Assembly (NCBI GenBank): GCA_902784855.1
Contig: CACZWQ010000034.1
Coordinates: forward strand, 1-34,474
DNA length: 34,474 nucleotides
Direction: 5' to 3'
DNA from: an uncultured Ruminococcus sp.
GTDB taxonomy: Bacteria; Bacillota; Clostridia; Oscillospirales; Acutalibacteraceae
Shown here: piece after piece, positions 16,775 to 24,345 of the stretch
Layout of the letters: the number at the start of each line of letters is the position of its first letter
Position numbering within the stretch: position 1 is the first letter of the stretch
Position numbers and translations under genes: made by a program
The notes under the pieces: model-generated
The model's database searches: none
The model's input: only the letters and a program-made list of their open reading frames with translations
What the model was told of the DNA's origin: nothing

Positions 16775-17608
16775 ATGAAATATATTATTTTGGATCTCGA
16801 GTGGAACACCGGCTACAGCAAATCCGCTCACCGCTTTGTCAATGAAATCATCGAATTCGGCGCCGTGAAGGTCGACGACAGCTTTCAGGTCGTCGATGAA
16901 TTCTCACGGCTGATCGCGCCGCGCGTCAAAAAGCGCCTGAGCGGGCGCGTCAAGGAGCTGACCCACCTCACCAACGAGGACGTCGCCGACGGCGCGGATT
17001 TTCTCTCGGTCAGCCGCGCGTTCACCGAATTTGTGGGGGACGGCGCGGTGATGACATGGGGCACCACCGATATCCACACCCTGATGGAGAACTATCTTCT
17101 CTATACGAACGACAATCACATCCCGTTTTTGCACCGCTACTGCGATTTGCAGGAATACTGCGAAAAGGCGATCGACCGATACGACGAGGGCAACCAGATC
17201 GGCTTGGGGCGCTTTGCCGAGATCATCGGCGTCGAATTCTCCGAGGAGGAGCAGCACCGCGCAACGGCGGACGCTTATCTCAGCCTGAAATGTCTGCGCC
17301 ATGTCTTAGGGGGTTATCCGCTGGAAAGCTGTCTTTTGCAGGCGGACTGCGAGGCGTTCTATGACCGCATTCAATTCAAGAACTATTTTATCACCGATCT
17401 CTCGTCGCCCGACGTTGACCGTGCCCAGCTGAAATTCCGCTGCGAGTCCTGCGGCAAGCAGGCGCGCCGCATGAAGAAGTGGCGGCTGCGCAACAAGAGC
17501 TTCAACGCGGATTTCTATTGTCAGGCATGCGACCGCCGCTTTTCGGCACGCGTGTCCTTCAAAAAGCGCTACGACGGGGTCAAGGTCACAAGAAAAATCA
17601 TCAGCTGA
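16775..17608 (+). CDS. DEDD-family 3'-5' exonuclease with C-terminal zinc ribbon
   Basis: A 277-aa protein. Exo I is YIILDLEWNTGYSK (Asp/Glu pair at residues 6 and 8), followed by INEIIEFGAVKVD-like sequence; Exo III is HRATADAYLSLKCL, the H-x(4)-D of the DEDDh subtype. The C-terminus has CESCGKQARRMKKW and YCQACDRRF, a four-cysteine zinc ribbon (about 228-262). The fold is that of DNA polymerase III epsilon/oligoribonuclease-type nucleases; whether DNA or RNA is the substrate is open. The ATG at 16775 gives the family-like N-terminus but has no clear ribosome binding site. A GTG at 16730, two bases after the typA stop and behind AGGAAAAAG, would add 15 residues and couple it to typA. Confidence 0.82.
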   Translation: MKYIILDLEWNTGYSKSAHRFVNEIIEFGAVKVDDSFQVVDEFSRLIAPRVKKRLSGRVKELTHLTNEDVADGADFLSVSRAFTEFVGDGAVMTWGTTDIHTLMENYLLYTNDNHIPFLHRYCDLQEYCEKAIDRYDEGNQIGLGRFAEIIGVEFSEEEQHRATADAYLSLKCLRHVLGGYPLESCLLQADCEAFYDRIQFKNYFITDLSSPDVDRAQLKFRCESCGKQARRMKKWRLRNKSFNADFYCQACDRRFSARVSFKKRYDGVKVTRKIIS

Positions 17609-17615
17609 CGAGATT

Positions 17616-17651
17616 AAAGCGGCTCTGCGCAGGAGACCGCTTTTTCTTTTT
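17616..17651 (+). terminator. Terminator after the exonuclease gene
   Basis: AAAGCGG (17616-17622) pairs with CCGCTTT (17637-17643), followed by TTCTTTTTC. It starts eight bases after the stop codon. Confidence 0.75.
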
Positions 17652-17796
17652 CAAATATTTCGCCGCTTGTTCATCAGAATATTTCGGAATAATCATATTT
17701 TTTCATCTTGATTTCATACAGTTTTCACTTTTGGGGATTATAGTGATACCATCATCAATCAAGCACTGAATCAAGCGCTTACAAGGAGGATTTATC

Positions 17797-19362
17797 ATGT
17801 CAGACAACAACTTTACTCCCAATGAGTTTGAACAAACCAAGAATATCGGCAACGGCTCTTCCGATGAATACATGCCGTCCGCTGAGCCCGAGGCAGAAAG
17901 CTCCTATGAGTGGAACGCCGAGAGCGAGCGCGACAGCAGCGAGTATCATTATTCCTATATCAACGGCAACAACCGCTCCGCTTCCCACAACCCCAACAAC
18001 TACGACGACGCCTACTCGACGGTGAAAAAGAAAGCGGATCCCTATGCCGAAACCGCCGAGTACCGCGCAAAGAGCGATCCCTACGGCTCTTTTGCTTCGC
18101 AGCACGACAGCACCCGCGTCTACAACTACGGCGCCGAGCAGCAAAAGGCAACGCGCCCGAAGCGCGAGCGCAAAACCTCTAAATCCGCCTCACGCGGCTT
18201 TGTCGCGGCGGCGCTTGCCATCGCGATGGTCGGCTCCACGGCGGCAGGCTTGGGCGGCGGCTACCTGATCGGCAAATCGAATTCATCCGCGAGCCCCTCC
18301 GGCGGCAGCATGACCATCAATCAGGTCTCCGAGGGCAATCAGTCCGCGACCAACGTCGCCTACTCCGATTCCTCGGCGGTCACCACTGCCGACATCGTCA
18401 AGAAAACCGCGAACAGCGTGGTCGAGATCGCGACGGAGATCACCCAGACGAGCGCCTTCGGCAGACAGTACAACGCCAAGGCGGCAGGCTCCGGCGTCAT
18501 CATCTCCGAGGACGGCTACATCGTCACCAACCACCACGTCATCGAGGGCGCGAACAAGATCACCGTCACGCTCAGAGACGGCGCCAGCACCTATGAAGCC
18601 AAGCTGATCGGCAGCGACGAGGATAACGACATCGCGCTGCTCAAGATCGACGCGTCGGGACTCTCGGCGGCGACCTTCGGCAACAGCAGCAATCTCGTTG
18701 TCGGCGACTACGTTGTCGCGATCGGCAACCCGCTGGGCACCTTGGGCGGCACCGTCACCGACGGCATCATCAGCGCCCTTGCCAGAGAGGTCACGATCGA
18801 GAACAAGAAGATGACCCTGTTACAGACGAACGCGCAGATCAGCCCCGGCAACTCGGGCGGCGGACTGTTCAACGCAAAGGGTGAGCTGGTCGGCATCGTC
18901 AACGCCAAGGACAGCGCCACCGAGGTCGAGGGTATCGCCTTTGCCATCCCGATCAACAACGTGGTCACCATCATCCGCGACCTGAAGGACTACGGCTATG
19001 TCACGGGCAAGATCGACACGGGCATGAAGTTCGTCGACATCAATTCCTACGGCACCGCGTTCTACTATAACGTCAACACTTTGGGCGTCTATGTCCTCTC
19101 TGTCGACCAAGGCTCCAACGCCGAGCAGGCGGGCTTTGAATCGGGACTTTTGATCACCTCCGTCAACGGCAGCTCCGTTTCCAGCGAGGCGGACATCGAC
19201 AAGGCGCTCGCGGACAACAAGGTCGGTGACGTCGTCACCTTCACGGTACAGGATCGGCTCGAGCTCACCGAGTATATCCCCTCTGTCAAGCCGGGCAACG
19301 AGGAAGGTCAGGATGACTTCCGCTCGAACGACAGCCTGTGGGATCAGCTCCTGAACTGGTAA
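17797..19362 (+). CDS. htrA: Membrane-anchored HtrA/DegP-type serine protease with PDZ domain
   Basis: A 521-aa quality-control protease acting outside the membrane. Residues 1-132 are a hydrophilic, Asn/Ser/Glu/Tyr-rich, probably disordered cytoplasmic segment. Residues about 134-159 are the single membrane helix (GFVAAALAIAMVGSTAAGLGG). The trypsin-like domain carries the full triad: His247 in TNHHVIEGA, Asp278 in DNDIALLKI, Ser353 in QISPGNSGGGLF. A PDZ domain spans about 405-505 (GVYVLSVDQGSNAEQAG). The long N-terminal cytoplasmic part resembles Bacillus HtrA/HtrB and clostridial orthologues. AAGGAGG precedes the ATG. It has its own 190-nt upstream region, where I could only pick a weak TATAGT -10 at 17739, and a strong terminator, so it is monocistronic. 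Confidence 0.95.
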   Translation: MSDNNFTPNEFEQTKNIGNGSSDEYMPSAEPEAESSYEWNAESERDSSEYHYSYINGNNRSASHNPNNYDDAYSTVKKKADPYAETAEYRAKSDPYGSFASQHDSTRVYNYGAEQQKATRPKRERKTSKSASRGFVAAALAIAMVGSTAAGLGGGYLIGKSNSSASPSGGSMTINQVSEGNQSATNVAYSDSSAVTTADIVKKTANSVVEIATEITQTSAFGRQYNAKAAGSGVIISEDGYIVTNHHVIEGANKITVTLRDGASTYEAKLIGSDEDNDIALLKIDASGLSAATFGNSSNLVVGDYVVAIGNPLGTLGGTVTDGIISALAREVTIENKKMTLLQTNAQISPGNSGGGLFNAKGELVGIVNAKDSATEVEGIAFAIPINNVVTIIRDLKDYGYVTGKIDTGMKFVDINSYGTAFYYNVNTLGVYVLSVDQGSNAEQAGFESGLLITSVNGSSVSSEADIDKALADNKVGDVVTFTVQDRLELTEYIPSVKPGNEEGQDDFRSNDSLWDQLLNW

Positions 19363-19404
19363 ATTTGCGTTCTACTTCCCATTTTTCATAAAAGATCTCC
19401 TTTC

Positions 19405-19440
19405 AAAACAGCCCCGAAGCCAATGCTTCGGGGCTGTTTT
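19405..19440. terminator. Bidirectional terminator between htrA and the kinase remnant
   Basis: A perfect 16-bp stem (AAAACAGCCCCGAAGC at 19405-19420, GCTTCGGGGCTGTTTT at 19425-19440) with a CAAT loop. T runs exist on both strands, so it serves convergent genes. Confidence 0.9.
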
Positions 19441-19457
19441 CCGTAAAGTTTTAGCGG

Positions 19458-20649
19458 TTATTTGGAGGAGGAGAGGATCACCGTAAAGGTCGTGCCCTCT
19501 GTTTCGTTGCTCTCAACGGCGATCCTGCCGTTCATGCTCTCGACGATCCGCTGCGCGATGGAGAGACCCAAGCCGTAGCCCTTGGTGGTGCGGCTTTTTT
19601 CGGCGCGGTAGAAGCGGTCAAAGATGTGGGTCGTCTGCGGCGTATTTCACCGCGTTGTCGATCAGGATGTGTGCCAGTTGGTTGAGCTGGGTCGCGTCGC
19701 CCTGCAAGGTGAGTTCGGGCGCGATATCGGTTTCGATCAACACCGCGCGTTCAAAGGCGACGGGCTCAAAGTTGAGCGCGCAGCCCTCGACGATCTCGCT
19801 GAGATCGACTTCACTCAGCTGTATTTTTGTCGTGCCCGCGTCGGATTTGGCGAGGAAAAGCATGTTGTCGATCAGCTTTTTCATGTGGTTCGCCTCTTCC
19901 TCGGTGCTCTCAAGCCATTGTCGCTCGTCGGCGACCGTGGCGTTTTGGTGCGAGAGCATGATGTTGTTGTTGGCGAGGATCACCGTCAGCGGCGTTTTCA
20001 GCTCGTGCGAGGCGTCGGCGACGAATTGCTTTTGCTGCTCCCACGCCTTTTTGACGGGCTTGACCGCCAGTCCCGACAGGAACAGGCTGATAAAGAAGAT
20101 GACCGTCATGCTGCCGAGGAAGAGCAGGCCGCAGATGAGCAGTGAGCTGCGCAGGTCGCTGTAGATGCTGCTGTTGGGCGCGAAAACGATTTTTTTGCCG
20201 TCCATGGTGTTGCGGGTGACATACATCAGGCCGTAGTCGCCGAGCTGTCCGCTGTGCTCTGTCGCCAGCGCGACGCACGCCTTCAGGTTTTCCGCGTCCA
20301 TCGTGATGTTCTTGGCTTCGGAGGCGGTCTGAACGCCGTTTTCGTTGAGCGTGACGATGATGTAAGAGGTGATCTCCATCGGCACATCGCCTTCCTTCAT
20401 CCCGCCATCCTCGAATCGCAGCGGCTTGCTGTCATCGTCGGTGGCGTCCAAGCGGCCGCGCTCCCAATCGGGCGGGGGAGAGACGTTTTCCTCAAAGCCC
20501 TCCCCGAGCAGGCGGTCCATGCCGCGCTCCAGCGTGCGTACCGAGCCGGAGTAGTTGTTCACGATGACGGCGGTGAAGATCCCCAGCATGACCACGCCCA
20601 TGAGAAGCATGTTGATCAGGATGATCCGCCGTCTCAGCTTCCGGATCAT
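19458..20649 (-). pseudogene. Sensor histidine kinase inactivated by internal deletion and frameshift
   Basis: The frame from ATG 20649 encodes two membrane helices (about 8-31 and 168-192) around an extracytoplasmic sensor domain, the H-box FVADASHELKTPLTVI (His215), and the N-box [11 protein letters not shown] (Asn332). It then jumps to DDPHL and stops at 19618. The conserved end of the same kinase continues in another frame from 19628 to a TAA at 19458: [12 protein letters not shown], then [15 protein letters not shown] (G2 box) and GTTFTVIL. Only five residues separate N-box and F-box, where family members have about 35-40; so roughly 100 nt holding the G1 box are gone and the frame is shifted. 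The remaining protein should lack ATP binding. The start overlaps the response regulator stop (ATGA). Confidence 0.85.
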
Positions 20650-21320
20650 GATTGTCTCTCCAATCGGTAGCCCATCTTTTTGATGGCTTTGATCTCCGCG
20701 GTGGATTGGATAAAGTGCAGCTTGCGGCGCAAAAAGGAAATGTACGCCTCCACATTGTTGCTGCCCGCGTCGGAGTCATAGCCCCAGACCTTGGTGATGA
20801 TGTCCTCCTTGGAGAGGATGCCCTCGCGGTGGGCGAGCAGCAGCTTCAAGATCTCCGCCTCCTTGAAGTTGAGCCGCACGCTTTTGCCGTCCTTGCTCAG
20901 CTCGCTGGTGGAGGCGTTGAACCGAAAGTCGCCGTAGGAATCCTCGTCCAGAATCACCTCGCCGCGCCGCCGTGTCAGCGCCTTGATGCGCGCGAGCAGC
21001 TCCTCGGGCGCAAAGGGCTTTGTCATATAGTCGTCCGCGCCGCTGTTGAGTCCGCTGACCTTGTCGGGGATCGTGTCCTTGGCTGTCAGCATCAAAATCG
21101 GCGTGTCGATCTTCTGCTTTCTCAGCTCCCGCGCGACCGAAAAGCCGTCGCGGCAGGGGAGCATGATGTCGAGAATGATGACGTCGTAAATGCCGCTCAG
21201 GGCGTAATCGAGCCCGTCGTTGCCGTCATGCACCATGTCGACCATGTATTTCTGTTCCAAAAGGATCTGCCGCAGGGCTTTCGCCAGCCGCTTTTCATCC
21301 TCTACGATCAATACCTGCAT
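20646..21320 (-). CDS. OmpR/PhoB-family response regulator
   Basis: A 224-aa two-component regulator. The receiver domain (1-115) has the acidic pocket E7/D8/E9 in VEDEKR, the phospho-acceptor Asp51 in VIILDIMLPCRDG, Thr in MLTAKD and Lys in MTKPFAPEELLARI. The C-terminal winged helix (about 125-222) carries LNFKEAEILKLLLAHREGILSKEDI and VEAYISFLRRKL. GGAGG precedes the ATG, and a TATAAT -10 (minus strand, 21351-21346) lies 25 nt upstream. The cognate kinase gene overlaps its stop codon but is broken. The regulator lies back-to-back with the VTC/DUF4956 operon, whose promoter has tandem 11-bp repeats fitting OmpR-family dimers. Confidence 0.94.
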   Translation of the reverse strand: MQVLIVEDEKRLAKALRQILLEQKYMVDMVHDGNDGLDYALSGIYDVIILDIMLPCRDGFSVARELRKQKIDTPILMLTAKDTIPDKVSGLNSGADDYMTKPFAPEELLARIKALTRRRGEVILDEDSYGDFRFNASTSELSKDGKSVRLNFKEAEILKLLLAHREGILSKEDIITKVWGYDSDAGSNNVEAYISFLRRKLHFIQSTAEIKAIKKMGYRLERQS

Positions 21321-21389
21321 AAAAAACCTCCTATTCTATTTTCCTATTATAATCCTAAGACAGCAGGCTGAAATAAACCTGAAAATATT

Positions 21390-21432
21390 TTTTAAATCTT
21401 TTAAGCCTTTTTTAAGCTTTCTCCGTTATGAT
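21390..21432 (+). promoter_or_regulatory. Tandem 11-bp direct repeats and -10 box of the VTC operon
   Basis: TTTTAAGCCTT (21399-21409) and TTTTAAGCTTT (21410-21420) are adjacent 11-bp repeats differing at one base, with a weaker third copy TTTTAAATC at 21390-21398. TATGAT (21427-21432) is the likely -10; no -35 box exists, the repeats taking its place and their TTTAAG half-site ending 10 nt before the -10. This matches the architecture of PhoB-class activated promoters. Confidence 0.6.
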
Positions 21433-21465
21433 AAGGGCACAGAAAACGACAAGGGGTTGAAAAAC

Positions 21466-22188
21466 ATGACGATACAAACCGTTTTTGAACGAACCGAAAA
21501 GAAATATATCCTCACCTTAGAGCAGCGCCGCCTGCTGCTTGAGAAGATCGCTTCCTACATCAAGCCCGATGAATACGGAGAAAGCACCGTGTGCTCGCTC
21601 TATTTTGACACGCCCGACAGCCGCCTGATCCGCAGCTCGATGGAGAAGCCGATCTATAAGGAAAAGCTTCGCCTGCGCAGCTATTCGACGCCCAAGCGGG
21701 ACAGCAACGTGTTTTTGGAGCTGAAAAAGAAATACAACGGCGTGGTGTACAAGCGCCGCCAGACGATGAGCTATCAGCAGGCGCAGCGCTATCTGACGGA
21801 AGGCGAGCTGCCCGTCGACTCACAGGTGATGCGCGAGATCGACTGGTCGATGCGCTATTACAAGGATATCGCCCCGAAGGTATTCATCGCCTACGACCGC
21901 ACCGCCTTTTACAGCAAGACCGACCGGGAGCTGCGGATCACCTTTGACCGCAACGTCCGCTTCCGCACCGATCATCTCGACCTCGCGAAGGGTCACTACG
22001 GCGAACGCATCCTCGACCCGCAGCTGTGCATCATGGAGATCAAGGCGCTGTCCGCCATGCCGCTGTGGCTGACCGAGGTGCTCACCGAGCTGCAGCTGTT
22101 CCCGGGCACCTTCAGCAAATACGGCACCGCCTATCGGCTGCTGGAAGAAAGAAAAAATCGATACAAGGGAGGACGCAACTGTGCTTGA
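21466..22188 (+). CDS. VTC-domain polyphosphate polymerase-like protein
   Basis: A 240-aa protein of the VTC (vacuolar transporter chaperone) catalytic fold, a member of the triphosphate tunnel metalloenzyme group. Seen are the N-terminal ERTEKKYIL with its E-x-E-x-K-like strand, YFDTPDS, the basic tunnel strands YKEKLRLRSY and FLELKKKYNGVVYKRR, and the acidic return strand LCIMEIKA. The yeast Vtc4 relative makes polyphosphate from ATP; bacterial members next to DUF4956 are thought to do likewise or to modify surface polymers. The ATG at 21466 follows AAGGGG; the frame is open upstream but without family sequence. It overlaps the DUF4956 gene by 8 nt. The CotH kinase often found third in such clusters is absent here. 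Confidence 0.85.
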   Translation: MTIQTVFERTEKKYILTLEQRRLLLEKIASYIKPDEYGESTVCSLYFDTPDSRLIRSSMEKPIYKEKLRLRSYSTPKRDSNVFLELKKKYNGVVYKRRQTMSYQQAQRYLTEGELPVDSQVMREIDWSMRYYKDIAPKVFIAYDRTAFYSKTDRELRITFDRNVRFRTDHLDLAKGHYGERILDPQLCIMEIKALSAMPLWLTEVLTELQLFPGTFSKYGTAYRLLEERKNRYKGGRNCA

Positions 22189-22864
22189 AACCATCTTTTC
22201 ACCGATCTACACATCCACATCCGACATCACCACGACCGTTTATGTGATCTGTTCACTGGCGTCCCTTGTATTGGGAGCGGTCATCGCGTGGGCGGCGGGC
22301 TATAAGAGCCGCCAAAGCAAGAGCTTCATGCTCGCGCTGCTGCTGATCCCCGTCATCGTCCAGATGGTCATCATGCTCGTCAACGACAACGTCGGCGCAG
22401 GCGTCGCGGTCATGGGCGCCTTCTCTCTGGTGAGATTCCGCAGCGCGCCCGGCTCGGCTAAGGAGATCGTCAGCATTTTCCTCGCCATGGCAACGGGTCT
22501 TGCGACCGCGAAGGGTTATCTGGCGCTGGCTGCGGTGTTCGTCATCGTCGTCTGCCTGATCATGGTGCTCTCCAACTTCATCACCGTCAAGGAGAAGGAC
22601 GACCTGATGCGCGAGCTGCGCATCACCATCCCCGAGGATTTGAACTACGCCCACGAGTTTGACGACCTGTTTGAGAAGTACACCAAGCAGAGCAAGCTGA
22701 TGAACGTCAAGACCACCAACATGGGCAGCCTGTATAAGCTCAGCTATCAGGTCGAGCTCAACAGCGAGGACATCGTACAGGCGTTCATCGACGACCTGCG
22801 CTGCCGCAACGGGAACCTTGAAATCAGCATGATGGTTCCCGCCATGGAGGAGCGCATCCTGTAA
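22181..22864 (+). CDS. DUF4956 membrane protein
   Basis: A 227-aa protein with four hydrophobic segments (VYVICSLASLVLGAVIAWAAG; FMLALLLIPVIVQMVIMLV; EIVSIFLAMATGLATAKGY; LALAAVFVIVVCLIMVLSNF) followed by a soluble domain of about 85 residues from about residue 140. The hallmark GAFSLVRFRSAPGSAKEI between helices 2 and 3 is conserved in DUF4956. The GTG start at 22181 lies inside the end of the VTC gene behind GGGAGG, so the two are translationally coupled. Fixed association with VTC proteins across Firmicutes suggests a membrane partner for polyphosphate or surface-polymer export; this is inference. No clear terminator separates it from the convergent XRE gene. Confidence 0.85.
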   Translation: MLETIFSPIYTSTSDITTTVYVICSLASLVLGAVIAWAAGYKSRQSKSFMLALLLIPVIVQMVIMLVNDNVGAGVAVMGAFSLVRFRSAPGSAKEIVSIFLAMATGLATAKGYLALAAVFVIVVCLIMVLSNFITVKEKDDLMRELRITIPEDLNYAHEFDDLFEKYTKQSKLMNVKTTNMGSLYKLSYQVELNSEDIVQAFIDDLRCRNGNLEISMMVPAMEERIL

Positions 22865-22877
22865 GCGCACCGAAAAA

Positions 22878-23540
22878 TCAGATTTCCGTATTCAGCCTTT
22901 GCCGCACATTCCGCTCGGCAAACTGGATCAGATTAAAAAGAGACGAAGCGCCCTTTTCAAAGTAACCCGAGAGGATATCGGGGGACAGGGAAAGGGCGGT
23001 TTTTTCTTGTCCCGCGATTTCGTCCGTGAGCGTCAGGTTGAGCAGCATCGCCGCGGCGGTCAGGCTCTGATAGCTGTCGCGGTCAAGCGAAAACAGCGTC
23101 TGGGTATTGCTTTCATCGGCGCTGTAGAGCTTGCGGAAGGCGAGGTATTCGGCGCACATCAGATAGTTGCTGACGGCGTTCGTCAGGCGCTTGCTGCCCG
23201 TCTGCGCCAGCAGATCGTAGATGATCGTGGTGGTGTTCATCAGCAGGCGGCGGTTGATGCGGTTGACCATGTTGCCCTGCAAATGGTGAAAGTCGTCGCT
23301 GTCGGGGATATCCTCGACGGCAGTCGGCACGCGCTGCACGGTCCTGCCCAGCAGATAGTCCGTGCTCACCTCGTAATACTCCGCCGCTTTGACGAGAAAA
23401 TCCAGCCCGCATTCGCGCAAGCCCTTCTCATAATGGGACAAAAGCGCCTGCGAAATTCCGAAATCCGCTGCCGCCTGTTTCTGGCTGATACCGCGTTCCT
23501 TGCGCAAAAAAGTGATAATTCTCGGAAAATCCTTGTTCAA
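22878..23540 (-). CDS. XRE-family transcriptional regulator
   Basis: A 220-aa regulator with an N-terminal Cro/C1-type helix-turn-helix: RIITFLRKERGISQKQAAADFGISQ, then ALLSHYEKGLRECGLDFLVKAAEYYEVSTDYLLG (residues about 5-62). The remaining 150 residues are mainly helical and not recognised; they may bind a ligand or dimerise. The best start is TTG at 23540, ten bases after AAAGGAG; no ATG in this frame lies near a ribosome binding site, and the frame runs on upstream only as unrelated sequence. It is divergent from a histidine phosphatase gene whose promoter overlaps this gene's ribosome binding site, which favours mutual or autoregulation. Confidence 0.8.
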   Translation of the reverse strand: MNKDFPRIITFLRKERGISQKQAAADFGISQALLSHYEKGLRECGLDFLVKAAEYYEVSTDYLLGRTVQRVPTAVEDIPDSDDFHHLQGNMVNRINRRLLMNTTTIIYDLLAQTGSKRLTNAVSNYLMCAEYLAFRKLYSADESNTQTLFSLDRDSYQSLTAAAMLLNLTLTDEIAGQEKTALSLSPDILSGYFEKGASSLFNLIQFAERNVRQRLNTEI

Positions 23541-23544
23541 AGCC

Positions 23545-23574
23545 TTGACACTCCTTTTGTTTTGATAGTATAAT
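23545..23574 (+). promoter_or_regulatory. Consensus sigma-A promoter of the phosphatase gene
   Basis: TTGACA (23545-23550), 18 nt, TATAAT (23569-23574): both boxes are perfect. The spacer contains the reversed ribosome binding site of the XRE gene. TGATAGTATAA, which holds the -10, recurs at 23619-23629 (56 nt downstream); the pair of 11-mers could be operators. The leader to the phosphatase start would be about 90 nt. Confidence 0.7.
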
Positions 23575-23669
23575 AAACATTTAGTAGAGATGGTTTGCCA
23601 CTCGGAATCATATTCTACTGATAGTATAAAACAGTTTTTACAGTTTGTAAATATCGTTTGGGAGATTTT

Positions 23670-24305
23670 ATGCAATCTTATGTCATCCACCTCATCCGCC
23701 ACGGCGCGATCGACGAGACCCTCTCGGGCAAATACATCGGCACCACCGACCCGCATTTAAGCGACAAGGGCAGGATGGCGCTCAAAAAGCTGCGCTTCGG
23801 CTGTGACTATCCCACCGTGAAGGTGGTGTTTTCCGGTCCTCTGCGGCGCTGCACCGAGACGTGTAAGATCCTGTACCCGGAGCTGAACCCGCTGACGATC
23901 GCCGACCTCACCGAATGCAATTTCGGCGAATGGGAGGGCAAGACCGCCGAGGAGCTCAAGGACGACGCGGATTTTCAAAAGTGGCTCGCGGGTGACAACA
24001 GCGTCAAGCCGCCGCGGGGCGAGAGCAACGCCGACTTTGTGCGCCGCATCTGCCGGATGTTCGAGAGCATCGTCGAGGGCTTGATGAAAACCGGCACCAC
24101 CGAATGCGCGATCGTGACGCACGGCGGCGTCATCATGACGCTGCTGGCGGTCTACGGGCTGCCGCAGGCAAAGCCCTTTGAGTGGGCGACCGACAACGGC
24201 TGCGGCTATTCCGTCCGCGTCACGCCCATGCTCTGGCAGCGCGGCAAGGTGACAGAGGTGTTTCAGCGCATTCCCACGGAGCACGCCGATGACAGAGCGG
24301 ACTGA
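23670..24305 (+). CDS. Histidine phosphatase (phosphoglycerate mutase-like/CobC type)
   Basis: A 211-aa branch-1 histidine phosphatase. The catalytic motif is HLIRHGAIDET (R-H-G, His about 10). The second arginine is in FSGPLRRCTETC, the acid/base Glu in TECNFGEWEGKTAEEL, and the second His in AIVTHGGVIMTLLA. Members include alpha-ribazole phosphatase (CobC) and phosphosugar phosphatases; no cobalamin genes are nearby, so the substrate is open. The ATG at 23670 has GGGAG six bases upstream; a TTG at 23658 is a weaker alternative. It is transcribed from a consensus promoter divergent from the XRE gene and is followed 40 nt later by leuB, possibly in one transcript. Confidence 0.87.
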   Translation: MQSYVIHLIRHGAIDETLSGKYIGTTDPHLSDKGRMALKKLRFGCDYPTVKVVFSGPLRRCTETCKILYPELNPLTIADLTECNFGEWEGKTAEELKDDADFQKWLAGDNSVKPPRGESNADFVRRICRMFESIVEGLMKTGTTECAIVTHGGVIMTLLAVYGLPQAKPFEWATDNGCGYSVRVTPMLWQRGKVTEVFQRIPTEHADDRAD

Positions 24306-24345
24306 CAAAGCATCATAATACATTGTTATAGAAGGAGATAATCAC

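Noticed and set aside
19575-19630. Programmed frameshift at the A6 run of the kinase gene
   Set aside because: The run lies downstream of the break, and frameshifting could not restore the missing G1-box segment.
23541-23756. Longer N-terminus for the XRE regulator
   Set aside because: The upstream in-frame sequence reads through the divergent gene's start region, has no ribosome binding site, and the helix-turn-helix normally starts near residue 1.
24306-24345. leuB T-box or leucine leader
   Set aside because: Only 40 nt are available, with no T-box stem, no Leu-rich leader peptide and no terminator hairpin.
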